From JBCCGI01 sp039029355 (GTDB lineage Bacteria; Planctomycetota; UBA1135; GCA-002686595): a stretch of DNA of 64,000 nt. The notes beneath the pieces were generated by a model, which did not search any database, was not told where the DNA came from, and saw nothing but the letters and a program-made list of their open reading frames with translations. Made by a program: the position numbers and the translations under genes. Below, piece after piece: positions 18,352-25,552 of this stretch (positions are counted from its first letter, which is position 1; each line of letters starts with the position of its first letter). The stretch covers positions 124,001-188,000 of the forward strand of contig JBCCGI010000003.1 of the NCBI GenBank assembly GCA_039029355.1, given 5' to 3'.

Positions 18352-19646
18352 TCGGGCAGCCCGTTCTCCATCACGTCCTCGACCGCCTCCGTGAAGCGGT
18401 CGATCTCCTCGAGGGTGGTGTACACGCTCGGCGACACGCGCAGGCCGTCTGCGTCGCGGTGCTTGATCGCGATCGTGTAGATCTGGTGGTTCTTCCAGAG
18501 GTGGGTCTGGAGCTCGGACGTCGAGACGCCGTCGACGTGGACGTTGGCGATGCCGCAGGCGAGCCCCGGCGCGAGGCTCGTGTTGAGCCGCACCCGTCCG
18601 CTGGCCAGCAGACGTTGCGCCCAGCGGTCGCGCAGGTACTTCAGGCGCGCCTCCTTGCGCTTGGCCCCGATGCCCTGGCTGAAGGTCAGCGCCTCGGCGA
18701 CCGCGAGGTGCGCAGCCGAGGAGTGCGTCCCGATCTGCTCGAATTTGCGGATGTCGTCGGTCTGCGCCTCGGTGGCGGCCATCAGCGGCCACAACCCCGC
18801 GATCCTGTCGCGGCGCACGTACAGGAGCCCCGTCCCGATGGGCGCGAAGAGCCACTTGTGCAGACTCGACGCGTAGTAGTCGCAGTCGAGCTCGGCCAGG
18901 GTGAAGTCGAAGTGCGCCAGCGCGTGTGCCCCGTCGACGATGACCGGGATGCCGCGGCTGCGGCCGAGCGCCACGATCTCCTTCACCGGCAGGATCTGGC
19001 CGGTCAGGTTGATCATGTGGCTGACGAGGATGATCCGCGTCCGGTCGGTCAGGTGCTCCTCGTAGAGCCGCACGATCTCGGCGGGATCCTCGGCCGGCGT
19101 CGGGATCGGGAAGGTGCGCAGCACGATGCCCTCGCGCCGCTCGCGCTGCCGGAACGTGTTCAGCATGCGCGGGTAGTCCTGGTCGGTGGCGACGACCTCG
19201 TCGCCCGGAGCCAGGTCGATGCCGAACTGGCAGGTCTGGAGCCCTTCCGACGCGTTCCGCGTCATCGCGATCTCCTCGGAGTCGACCTTCCACTCCCGCG
19301 CCAGGCGCCGCCGGACGCCCTCGAGCTGCGGGTCCAGCACCCTCCACATCGAGTAGGCGGGGATGTTGTTGGAGAAGTCCAGGTGACGCTTCACGGCGTC
19401 CTGGGCGAACCTCGGCGCCGGGCTCACCCCCCCGTTGTTGAGGTTGACGAGGCTGCGGTCGACGGTGAACGCGGTCTGGATCTCGCGCCAGTAGTCCTCG
19501 TTGCGGGCCACCTCTTCGGGCGTGCCCTCGGTGCCCGCGATCCGCTCGAGCACCGGCGCGAGGCGGGACGCCCGCAGGACCGGCGCCGCGGCGATCGCCG
19601 CCGCGGGCGCGCCCAGGGAGCCGAGGAGTTGTCGACGGTCGAGCAT
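18348..19646 (-). CDS. Class V aminotransferase-fold PLP enzyme with N-terminal export-like signal
   Basis: A 432-residue protein of the aminotransferase class V / isopenicillin N epimerase-like group. Visible features are the opening NLNNGGVSPAPRF, the PLP phosphate and ring stretch VIVDGAHALAHFDF and the Schiff-base lysine in SSLHKWLFAP. The first 30 residues (MLDRRQLLGSLGAPAAAIAA) look like a Tat-type signal, with RR followed by a hydrophobic stretch, so export of a folded cofactor enzyme is possible. A strong AGGAGG ribosome site precedes the ATG. The 3' end overlaps the glycosyltransferase start. The substrate cannot be inferred. Confidence 0.9.
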   Translation of the reverse strand: MLDRRQLLGSLGAPAAAIAAAPVLRASRLAPVLERIAGTEGTPEEVARNEDYWREIQTAFTVDRSLVNLNNGGVSPAPRFAQDAVKRHLDFSNNIPAYSMWRVLDPQLEGVRRRLAREWKVDSEEIAMTRNASEGLQTCQFGIDLAPGDEVVATDQDYPRMLNTFRQRERREGIVLRTFPIPTPAEDPAEIVRLYEEHLTDRTRIILVSHMINLTGQILPVKEIVALGRSRGIPVIVDGAHALAHFDFTLAELDCDYYASSLHKWLFAPIGTGLLYVRRDRIAGLWPLMAATEAQTDDIRKFEQIGTHSSAAHLAVAEALTFSQGIGAKRKEARLKYLRDRWAQRLLASGRVRLNTSLAPGLACGIANVHVDGVSTSELQTHLWKNHQIYTIAIKHRDADGLRVSPSVYTTLEEIDRFTEAVEDVMENGLPE

Positions 19647-19733
19647 GGTGAGGGGGACCTCCTAGGGGGTCGATTCTAGCCTCGCTTTTTCCGCGGGCGA
19701 GCGTCGCTAAGATCTCGGTCTGGGAAACCCGCG

Positions 19734-20339
19734 ATGACGATGCTCAGAAACGAAGCGCCTACGCGTCTCTTGCCTCTCGGACTGGTGCTCCTCGCCGCCT
19801 GCGGCGGTGGGGGCGAGAGCCCGCGACCGGACTTCGCCTCCGACGTGGACGAGTGCCACCACAACCTGCGCGAGATCTACAACGGTATGCGCGCGATGAA
19901 GGCCGAGAGCGGCTGGCAGCCCACCCACGGCGGGGTCGGGTTCTTCGGCGAGCTGATCTCCAGCGGCTTCTGGCCCGACACGCCCGAGAACCGGGCGAAG
20001 CTGTCCTGCCCCGGCAAGAACGTCCCGGCTGCTGAGCCGCTGAGCTTCGCCGACCTCGACGCGCTGACGGGCGCGCACTCGGCCTACGCCGGGCGCGACC
20101 TGGCAGCCTTTCCGCTCGAGCGCTTCCCGACCCGCGGCACCGAGCCACTCATCTCCTGCGACAACGCGCACGGGATGAACCACGACGGCGTGATGAACGT
20201 CCTCTTCGCCGACGGCAGCATCAAGACCTTCCAGCTGCAGCAGGAGATCGCCGAGGGGCGTCTGGTCGAGGGCTCGACGGTCATCCCGGTGGGCGCGAAC
20301 TCGACGGTCGACGATCTGCGGATGCTGACGTCGGACTAG
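19734..20339 (+). CDS. Lipoprotein with planctomycete H-X9-DG motif
   Basis: A 201-residue protein. The N-terminus has a lipoprotein signal ending in LAACGG, with the lipidated cysteine at about residue 23. The C-terminal half contains a histidine followed nine residues later by DG (HGMNHDGVMNVLFADGS), the H-X9-DG signature known from the pseudopilin-related DUF1559 proteins that are abundant in planctomycetes. Here the usual prepilin N-terminal helix is replaced by a lipobox. The gene stands alone and abuts the convergent Nramp-like gene with no gap. Function unknown; probably periplasmic or surface anchored. Confidence 0.78.
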   Translation: MTMLRNEAPTRLLPLGLVLLAACGGGGESPRPDFASDVDECHHNLREIYNGMRAMKAESGWQPTHGGVGFFGELISSGFWPDTPENRAKLSCPGKNVPAAEPLSFADLDALTGAHSAYAGRDLAAFPLERFPTRGTEPLISCDNAHGMNHDGVMNVLFADGSIKTFQLQQEIAEGRLVEGSTVIPVGANSTVDDLRMLTSD

Positions 20340-21908
20340 TCAGCCGGCGATCGACGGGAACAGACGGCTGGCGAGCGTCCAGGCGCCCGCCACCAGGAAG
20401 CCGGCGAACGACAGCCAGAGCATCGCGTCCCACAGCCGGCTGGGCCGCAGGGCCGGGTCGATGCGGCGATAACGCAGCCAAAGCGCCGCGAAGCCCAGCA
20501 CCGGCAGCATCAGCGACTGAGCCACGCCGCTCGCCAGCACCAGCTGCGCAGGCGCGCGCACGTAGGCGTACACGCCCAGGCAGACGAGCGGATACAGCCC
20601 GGAGAAGATGCGCACCCAGCGCGCATAGGAGTCGGGGGTGTCGGCGCCCAGCCGGAAGACGCGCACGCCGTCCGCGCACAGCCGCGCGAAGCCCGCGCCG
20701 GTCACGAAGAAGGTGGAGTACAGCACGCAGAACGAACCGACCAGGAACACGCCCGGCGCCCAGTCGCCGAACACCGGCTGGTACATCTCGGCCAGCGTGC
20801 GGATCAGGCGGTCGCCCGACGGGTTGAGCCCCGCGCGCCCCAGCACCGCCGCGCCCAGCAGGTAGAACGCGACCGTCGCGAAGGTGTAGACGAGGGCCGA
20901 GACCCAGGCGTCCCAGCGCAGCACGCGCATCCAGCCGCGGGCGCGCTCGCGCCACGCGGCGGAGTCCTCGCGCGGTCCCGTCCAGCGCGCGTAGCCCTTC
21001 TCGAGGCACCAGTACGGGTACATGATCAGCTCGGCCGAGCCGACGCCGATGATGCCGAAGGCGGCCAGCGCGGTGGCGAGCGGCGCGCGCGACACCCCTT
21101 CGACCGGCTTCGGCAGCTGGAACGACAGCCCGGACGCGACCTCGTCCGAAGTGATGGCCCAGCCCGATTCGCGCTGCAGCAGCAGCACCGTCGCGACCGT
21201 GGTGAGCGTGAAGAGCCCCACGAGCGCGGTCGCGACCGTCTGGATCAGCCGATACCTGCCGACGAGCAGCAGCACCGACGTAGCCACCGCGAGCAGCGCC
21301 GACCAAAGCAGCGCGTCGGGCGCGCCGGGGCGCGAGGCGAGCGTGTCCTCGAGCTCGGAGATCCGCGCCGCCATCTCCGCGGTGCCCGCGCTCGCGGCTG
21401 CGCCGTCGATCTGCGCGCGCGCGATGCCCTGCTCGACCTGCAGCCCGACCAGCTCGTCGAGCAGCCGGTTGTCCTCGATGCCGCGCTCGGTCAGCGGCTG
21501 CGCGATCGCGAGCGCCTGGCCGACGCCGCCGACGATCCCGCCCTGCTGCGCCAAGGCGAGCACCGTCATCGCGAGCCACAGCCAAACCGCCCACCCGACG
21601 CGTGGCCGCGGCCCCGGGAGACCGTCGAGGCTCTCAAGCGCGGTCTTGCCCTCGGTGACCGTCGCCCGCCCGAGCTCGACCTGCGTGAAGACCTTGATCA
21701 CGCAGCCCAGCACGATGAGCCACAGCAGCAGGAAGCCGGCCTCCGCTCCGACCTTGGTCGTCGCGATGAGCTCGCCCGAGCCCACGATCGACGCGGCGAG
21801 GATCAAACCCGGGCCGAGCTGGCGGGCGATTGCGACGGGACCGCGCGGCGGCTCGAGGATCGTCATCGTCGCCGAGATTACCCTCTTCCCGTTCGACGAC
21901 TCCAGCAC
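20340..21908 (-). CDS. Nramp-like transporter lacking the canonical metal motifs
   Basis: A polytopic membrane protein of about 522 residues related to Nramp (SLC11) transporters. The first helix reads GPGLILAASIVGSGELIATT, where canonical members have DPGN. The sixth helix region reads GVGSAELIMYPYWCLEKGY in place of the MPH motif. The metal-coordinating residues are therefore changed, and the substrate may not be Mn2+ or Fe2+. A hydrophilic insertion of about 60 residues (TERGIEDNRLLDELVGLQVE and onward) interrupts the helices near residues 140-200. The GTG start at 21908 has a GAGAGG ribosome site; ATG at 21866 is an alternative. Confidence 0.82.
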   Translation of the reverse strand: MLESSNGKRVISATMTILEPPRGPVAIARQLGPGLILAASIVGSGELIATTKVGAEAGFLLLWLIVLGCVIKVFTQVELGRATVTEGKTALESLDGLPGPRPRVGWAVWLWLAMTVLALAQQGGIVGGVGQALAIAQPLTERGIEDNRLLDELVGLQVEQGIARAQIDGAAASAGTAEMAARISELEDTLASRPGAPDALLWSALLAVATSVLLLVGRYRLIQTVATALVGLFTLTTVATVLLLQRESGWAITSDEVASGLSFQLPKPVEGVSRAPLATALAAFGIIGVGSAELIMYPYWCLEKGYARWTGPREDSAAWRERARGWMRVLRWDAWVSALVYTFATVAFYLLGAAVLGRAGLNPSGDRLIRTLAEMYQPVFGDWAPGVFLVGSFCVLYSTFFVTGAGFARLCADGVRVFRLGADTPDSYARWVRIFSGLYPLVCLGVYAYVRAPAQLVLASGVAQSLMLPVLGFAALWLRYRRIDPALRPSRLWDAMLWLSFAGFLVAGAWTLASRLFPSIAG

Positions 21909-22063
21909 CTGGCGCCTCTCGCGCCGACGTAGTGCGCGCGAATGCGGGACGCCGCACGCATGCCCGCTCGAGAGGCGGCTAGCGCGGTGCTGCGCCGCGG
22001 GTATCGAGTCTCCTCAAGCTTTGCTAGGGTGAAGTCGAACAAGGAAGGGACGGTACGACGCAT

Positions 22064-22528
22064 ATGTGGAAATCGCTCTCTGGGGTCAGCATTGAGGACA
22101 TCGTCGACGCTGTCCGCGACGTCCTCGGTGAAGAGGAGCGCATCGTCCACATCGGCACCGACGCGAAGAACCGCGGCTTCCACACCGACTTCGTGACGGT
22201 CGTGGCCATCCTCGACCCCGGCCGCGGCGGGCGTGTCTTCTACCAACGGGTGCGCCAGAACCGCATGCGTTCACTCGCGCAGAAGCTGTTCCGCGAGGCC
22301 GAGCTGAGCCTCGACACCGCGCTCCAGATCAACCCCCAGATCGTCCAGGACATCATCGTCCACGTCGACGCGAACGAGGACGAGCGGCACCGCTCGTCGA
22401 AGTACGTGCAGGCGCTCGCGGGGATGGTGCTCGGCCACGGCTTCCAGGTACGAGTCAAGCCGGAGGCGTGGTGCGCGAGCAACGTCGCGGACTACGTCGT
22501 CAAGGAGAAGCACCGCAAGGCGGCCTGA
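22064..22528 (+). CDS. YkuK-like protein with RNase H-type fold
   Basis: A 154-residue soluble protein matching the YkuK/DUF458 family, whose members adopt an RNase H-like fold. The segment GTDAKNRGFHTDFVTVVAIL carries the first strand with an acidic residue, and VQDIIVHVDANEDERHRSSK carries another conserved acidic position, as expected for a metal-dependent active site. The biochemical role of the family is not established; a nucleic-acid function is likely by fold. Stands alone. A cTAGGGT -10-like element lies at 22025-22030. Confidence 0.83.
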   Translation: MWKSLSGVSIEDIVDAVRDVLGEEERIVHIGTDAKNRGFHTDFVTVVAILDPGRGGRVFYQRVRQNRMRSLAQKLFREAELSLDTALQINPQIVQDIIVHVDANEDERHRSSKYVQALAGMVLGHGFQVRVKPEAWCASNVADYVVKEKHRKAA

Positions 22529-22529
22529 C

Positions 22530-23711
22530 CTATTCGCCGGCGTCGTCCGCCGGCGCGTCGGGAGCCCAGGTCGCGAGCGGCGGCAGCATCGGCTGCAGGA
22601 GCGCCAGTAGTCCCGCCGCCGTCCCGTACCCGGCCGCGCGCAGGAACACGCGGTCGTTCCACAGCCCCTTCTCGTCGCGCAGCTCGAACAGCAGCTCGCG
22701 GAGCCGCGCGCGGTACTCGCCGCGGTGCACCTCCGGCAGGAGCTCGACCGCGCGCGCGGCGTGCAGGTGCGCGTACATGAAGTAGTAGGGCGCCAGCATG
22801 TGCGGCGGCGTGTGCAGCCCGCGCCTGCCGCGCAGCTCTTCGAGCAGGTGCCAGTGCGCTAGGAACGAGTCGAGCGCGCCGCGCAGGTGCAGCTGGCTGG
22901 ACCGGCCGGCGAGGAACAGCGCCGTCTCGCAGCCCGCCATCCGCCCGACCGAGCCGGGAATCGTGGGCGCGGGACCGATCGCCTTCTCGCCTTTGTACAG
23001 GAACGGACCGGCGGGTTGGCGTTGGCGCTCGAGCAGGTCGAGCGCGCGCTCGACGCCGGCCGCATCGAGCTCGAAGCCCTGGCGCCGCGCTTCGTACAGC
23101 AGCACCAGGACGTCGGCGGTCACGTAGGAATAGGGCGGCGCCGGCAGGTGCCGGCCCGTCGGGCGGTGGTACGACCAGCCCCCCGAGTGCGGGATCTCCT
23201 GCGCCACCAGCCGCCGGAGATAGGTGCGGATCGCCTTGTCGACCGCCTCCTTCCGCTCGGCCGGCACCAGTCCGGCGTCGCGCACGTCGAGCAGGCCGCC
23301 GAGGCCGTTGATGAAGCCCCACAGGCGCATGTCGTAGCCGGGGACGATGTCCTCGGACATCTCACGCTCGTCGAGGATGTCCACCAGGAAGTCGGTCGCA
23401 CGCTCCGCCGCCGCGCGCAGCTCGGGAGCGCGCGCGACGCCGGGAAGGCGCGCGAAGGCGCTGAGGACCGTGCCGGTGCCGCCCACGCGGTAGCCGATGG
23501 GGATCTGGCCCTGGATCCGCATGGCGCCTTCGTAGGACCACTCGCCGCTCCCTTCGGTCTCCTCGAGCGCGAGCAGCGCCTCGGCCGAGCGCGCCACGGC
23601 GCGCAGCAGCACCTGGTCGGGCGGCTCCGGCGCCGCCGACTGGGCCGCCGCCATGGGCGCCAGGAGGACAAGAGCGAGCAGCACCGCCGGGGCAGAGTTG
23701 TTCAGCCGCAC
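22530..23711 (-). CDS. Secreted alpha/alpha-toroid (prenyltransferase/squalene cyclase-like) protein
   Basis: A 393-residue protein with a signal peptide (AVLLALVLLAPMAAAQS). The rest is helical and contains repeats reminiscent of terpene cyclase/prenyltransferase toroids, for example SGGWSYHRPTGRHLPAPPYS and APYYFMYAHLHAARAVELLP. No DxDD or other cyclase catalytic motif was seen, so catalysis is doubtful; such toroids in planctomycetes are often periplasmic proteins of unknown function. The start codon is GTG. The gene is divergent from the hydrolase gene with only 24 bases between the two starts. Confidence 0.8.
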   Translation of the reverse strand: MRLNNSAPAVLLALVLLAPMAAAQSAAPEPPDQVLLRAVARSAEALLALEETEGSGEWSYEGAMRIQGQIPIGYRVGGTGTVLSAFARLPGVARAPELRAAAERATDFLVDILDEREMSEDIVPGYDMRLWGFINGLGGLLDVRDAGLVPAERKEAVDKAIRTYLRRLVAQEIPHSGGWSYHRPTGRHLPAPPYSYVTADVLVLLYEARRQGFELDAAGVERALDLLERQRQPAGPFLYKGEKAIGPAPTIPGSVGRMAGCETALFLAGRSSQLHLRGALDSFLAHWHLLEELRGRRGLHTPPHMLAPYYFMYAHLHAARAVELLPEVHRGEYRARLRELLFELRDEKGLWNDRVFLRAAGYGTAAGLLALLQPMLPPLATWAPDAPADDAGE

Positions 23712-23717
23712 GTCGCG

Positions 23718-23727
23718 ATTCTACCCT
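23718..23727. promoter_or_regulatory. Overlapping divergent -10-like elements
   Basis: Within the 24 bases separating two divergent GTG starts, the minus strand reads TAGAAT (23718-23723, 6 bases before its GTG) and the plus strand reads TACCCT (23722-23727, 8 bases before its GTG). The two hexamers overlap by two bases, so transcription in the two directions may compete. Inferred from pattern only. Confidence 0.4.
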
Positions 23728-23735
23728 GCGTCCTC

Positions 23736-24563
23736 GTGAAGCGGCTCCTGCTCGTCCTCGTCCCCGTGCTCGGCGGAGGCTACGCGGCCCTCTGCCTGAC
23801 GGTCTACGTCCTGCAGTCGCGTCTGGTGTACTTCCCCGGCCCGCCGCCGGGGACGACGCCGGGCGCGATGGGGCTCCACTACCGCGAGGTGCCGCTCACC
23901 ACGTCCGACGGCGTGGCCGTGCACGCTTGGTTCCTCCCGGCCGAGTATCCGGTGGGGGCGGTGCTCTTCAGCCACGGCAACGCCGGCAACATGGCGGGGC
24001 GCCTGCACGCCGCGCGCGCCTTCCTCGAGCAGGGGTTCTCGGTGCTGCTCTACGACTACCGCGGCTACGGCAACAGCGCCGGCAACCCGTCGGAGGAGGG
24101 CACCTATCTCGACGCCGAGGCGGCCTACGACTGGCTGATCGCCGAGGAGGGCTACGCGCCCGACGACGTCGTGCTGTACGGCGAGTCGCTCGGCGGCGCG
24201 GTGTCGATCGAGCTCGCGCGGCGCCGCTCGGTGGCGGGGGTCTTCGTCGAGGGCACCTTCAGCTCGCTGCCCGACGTGGGCGCGCGCTTCTACCCCTGGC
24301 TGCCGGTGCGCAAGCTGTCGAAGTTCCGCTACGAGAGCGCCGCCAAGGTCGGCGCGCTCGGTGTCCCGCTGCTGGTGGCGCACTCCCCCGACGACGACGT
24401 GGTGCCGTTCGAGTTCGGACGCGCGCTCTACGACGCCGCGGGCGAGCCGAAGCGCATGATCGAGACCGCGGGCGGGCACAACGACGGCGGCTATCTGCAG
24501 CGGGCCGAGTGGCGGCAGGCAGTGGCCGAGTTCCTGCAGGAGGCGATTCGGGTCGGCGGCTAG
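23736..24563 (+). CDS. Membrane-anchored alpha/beta hydrolase
   Basis: 275 residues. A GTG start is followed by one hydrophobic helix (LLLVLVPVLGGGYAALCLTV), then an alpha/beta hydrolase domain. Visible are the oxyanion region FSHGNAGNMAGRL, the nucleophile elbow GESLGG (Gly-x-Ser-x-Gly), the acid in SPDDDVVPFEFG and the catalytic histidine in AGGHNDGG. It resembles BEM46/YfhR-type serine hydrolases, probably acting on an ester or thioester at the membrane. The substrate is unknown. The start is fixed because the only in-frame initiation codon near the helix is this GTG. Confidence 0.9.
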   Translation: MKRLLLVLVPVLGGGYAALCLTVYVLQSRLVYFPGPPPGTTPGAMGLHYREVPLTTSDGVAVHAWFLPAEYPVGAVLFSHGNAGNMAGRLHAARAFLEQGFSVLLYDYRGYGNSAGNPSEEGTYLDAEAAYDWLIAEEGYAPDDVVLYGESLGGAVSIELARRRSVAGVFVEGTFSSLPDVGARFYPWLPVRKLSKFRYESAAKVGALGVPLLVAHSPDDDVVPFEFGRALYDAAGEPKRMIETAGGHNDGGYLQRAEWRQAVAEFLQEAIRVGG

Positions 24564-24922
24564 CTCGCCCGTTCTTTCGACTCGGCCTCCGCCGCGTCCG
24601 CCGCGACGTGCATCAGGGCCAGCCCCGCGATCATCAGCAGCGTGCCCGTCAGGGCCCAGACCATCAGGCGCCCGCCCTCTTCGCCCTGCGCGGTGACCTC
24701 GTCGATACCCGCGAACGCCTTCCAGGCCTGCGCGACCCAGGCGAGGAAGCCGCCTGCTGCACAGAGGCCGCCGAGAAGGCGTAGGCAGTGCTGTCCCGCG
24801 GAGGGGATTATCGGATCGAGGAAAGCGGCTTTGGCCTCAACCGGACGCTCGCTCGTTTCTGGACATCCTGCTGCGGGACGACTCCCCCTCGATGGAGCAC
24901 TCGTCGGCTGGGCCCGACTCAC
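24560..24922 (-). CDS. Small membrane protein, start uncertain
   Basis: The C-terminal 75 residues form two hydrophobic segments (LRLLGGLCAAGGFLAWVAQA and VWALTGTLLMIAGLALMHVA) separated by a short charged loop, followed by an acidic and Ala-rich tail. No family was recognised. No ATG lies just before the first helix in this frame; GTG at 24922 is the nearest plausible start and would add a 40-residue polar leader. The gene overlaps the convergent hydrolase gene by four bases. Some doubt remains about its reality, but the paired helices are convincing. Confidence 0.5.
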   Translation of the reverse strand: MSRAQPTSAPSRGSRPAAGCPETSERPVEAKAAFLDPIIPSAGQHCLRLLGGLCAAGGFLAWVAQAWKAFAGIDEVTAQGEEGGRLMVWALTGTLLMIAGLALMHVAADAAEAESKERAS

Positions 24923-24959
24923 CGGGTGCACGTCGGCTGGATCGGGGTAGCCTGACGGG

Positions 24960-25517
24960 ATGGTTCGCGGTCGCTGCCTCCTGCTCTCCGGCACCGCCCT
25001 AGGGCTTGGCGTGGCCGCCGCGTTCCTCGCATTCCGCACCACCGCCGAGCTGTGTCGGTGGGACTCGAGCGAGCCGCCGCTCGTCGTGACTTCGGGGACG
25101 GCCTTCCCGCCGTTCCACGAGCCCTTCGTCCCGGCCCGGGTGTGCGTGGATGCTTCGCTGCAACCGCCGGCGCGACCGTGGCTCAAGCCGAGAGGGGGGC
25201 CAAGTCTGTTCGCATTTGCGGAACCTGGCGAGGGCGGGGCGGTGCGACTGGTCCTCAAGCCGGCCATGGACGACGAAGGCTGGACGGTCTGCGTCGAGCT
25301 GGACGGCCTTGAGTCCGAGGCTCCGACCGCGCGGGCCTACGCCTACCGGCGCAAGGCGGACCTGAGCGGCAACGTGAGCGAGCCCAAGTACCTTCGCGAC
25401 GTCGAGTGCGTCGTCGCCGTCGGCCCGGAGAGCCCCGGGGCGATTGAGTTCCGCCTACGCGGTAGTCTGGGCTGCTTCCGGTCCGCCGAGCTCACGGGTG
25501 GAATGGCGCTGCAGTGA
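24960..25517 (+). CDS. Hypothetical exported or membrane-anchored protein
   Basis: A 185-residue protein with an N-terminal hydrophobic stretch (LLLSGTALGLGVAAAFLAF) that may be a signal anchor. The rest is soluble, with five cysteines and a beta-rich C-terminal part. No family was recognised. A cTANNNT-like hexamer (TAGCCT, 24948-24953) sits 6 bases before the ATG. The gene stands alone between two minus-strand genes. Confidence 0.6.
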   Translation: MVRGRCLLLSGTALGLGVAAAFLAFRTTAELCRWDSSEPPLVVTSGTAFPPFHEPFVPARVCVDASLQPPARPWLKPRGGPSLFAFAEPGEGGAVRLVLKPAMDDEGWTVCVELDGLESEAPTARAYAYRRKADLSGNVSEPKYLRDVECVVAVGPESPGAIEFRLRGSLGCFRSAELTGGMALQ

Positions 25518-25552
25518 AGACCCGCGATCGGGAGCCGCCCGATCGAGCGAGG

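Noticed and set aside
22887..24563. A 558-residue extension of the hydrolase gene upstream of 23736
   Set aside because: The extra part is the antisense of the toroid gene and has no family features; the membrane helix begins right after GTG 23736.
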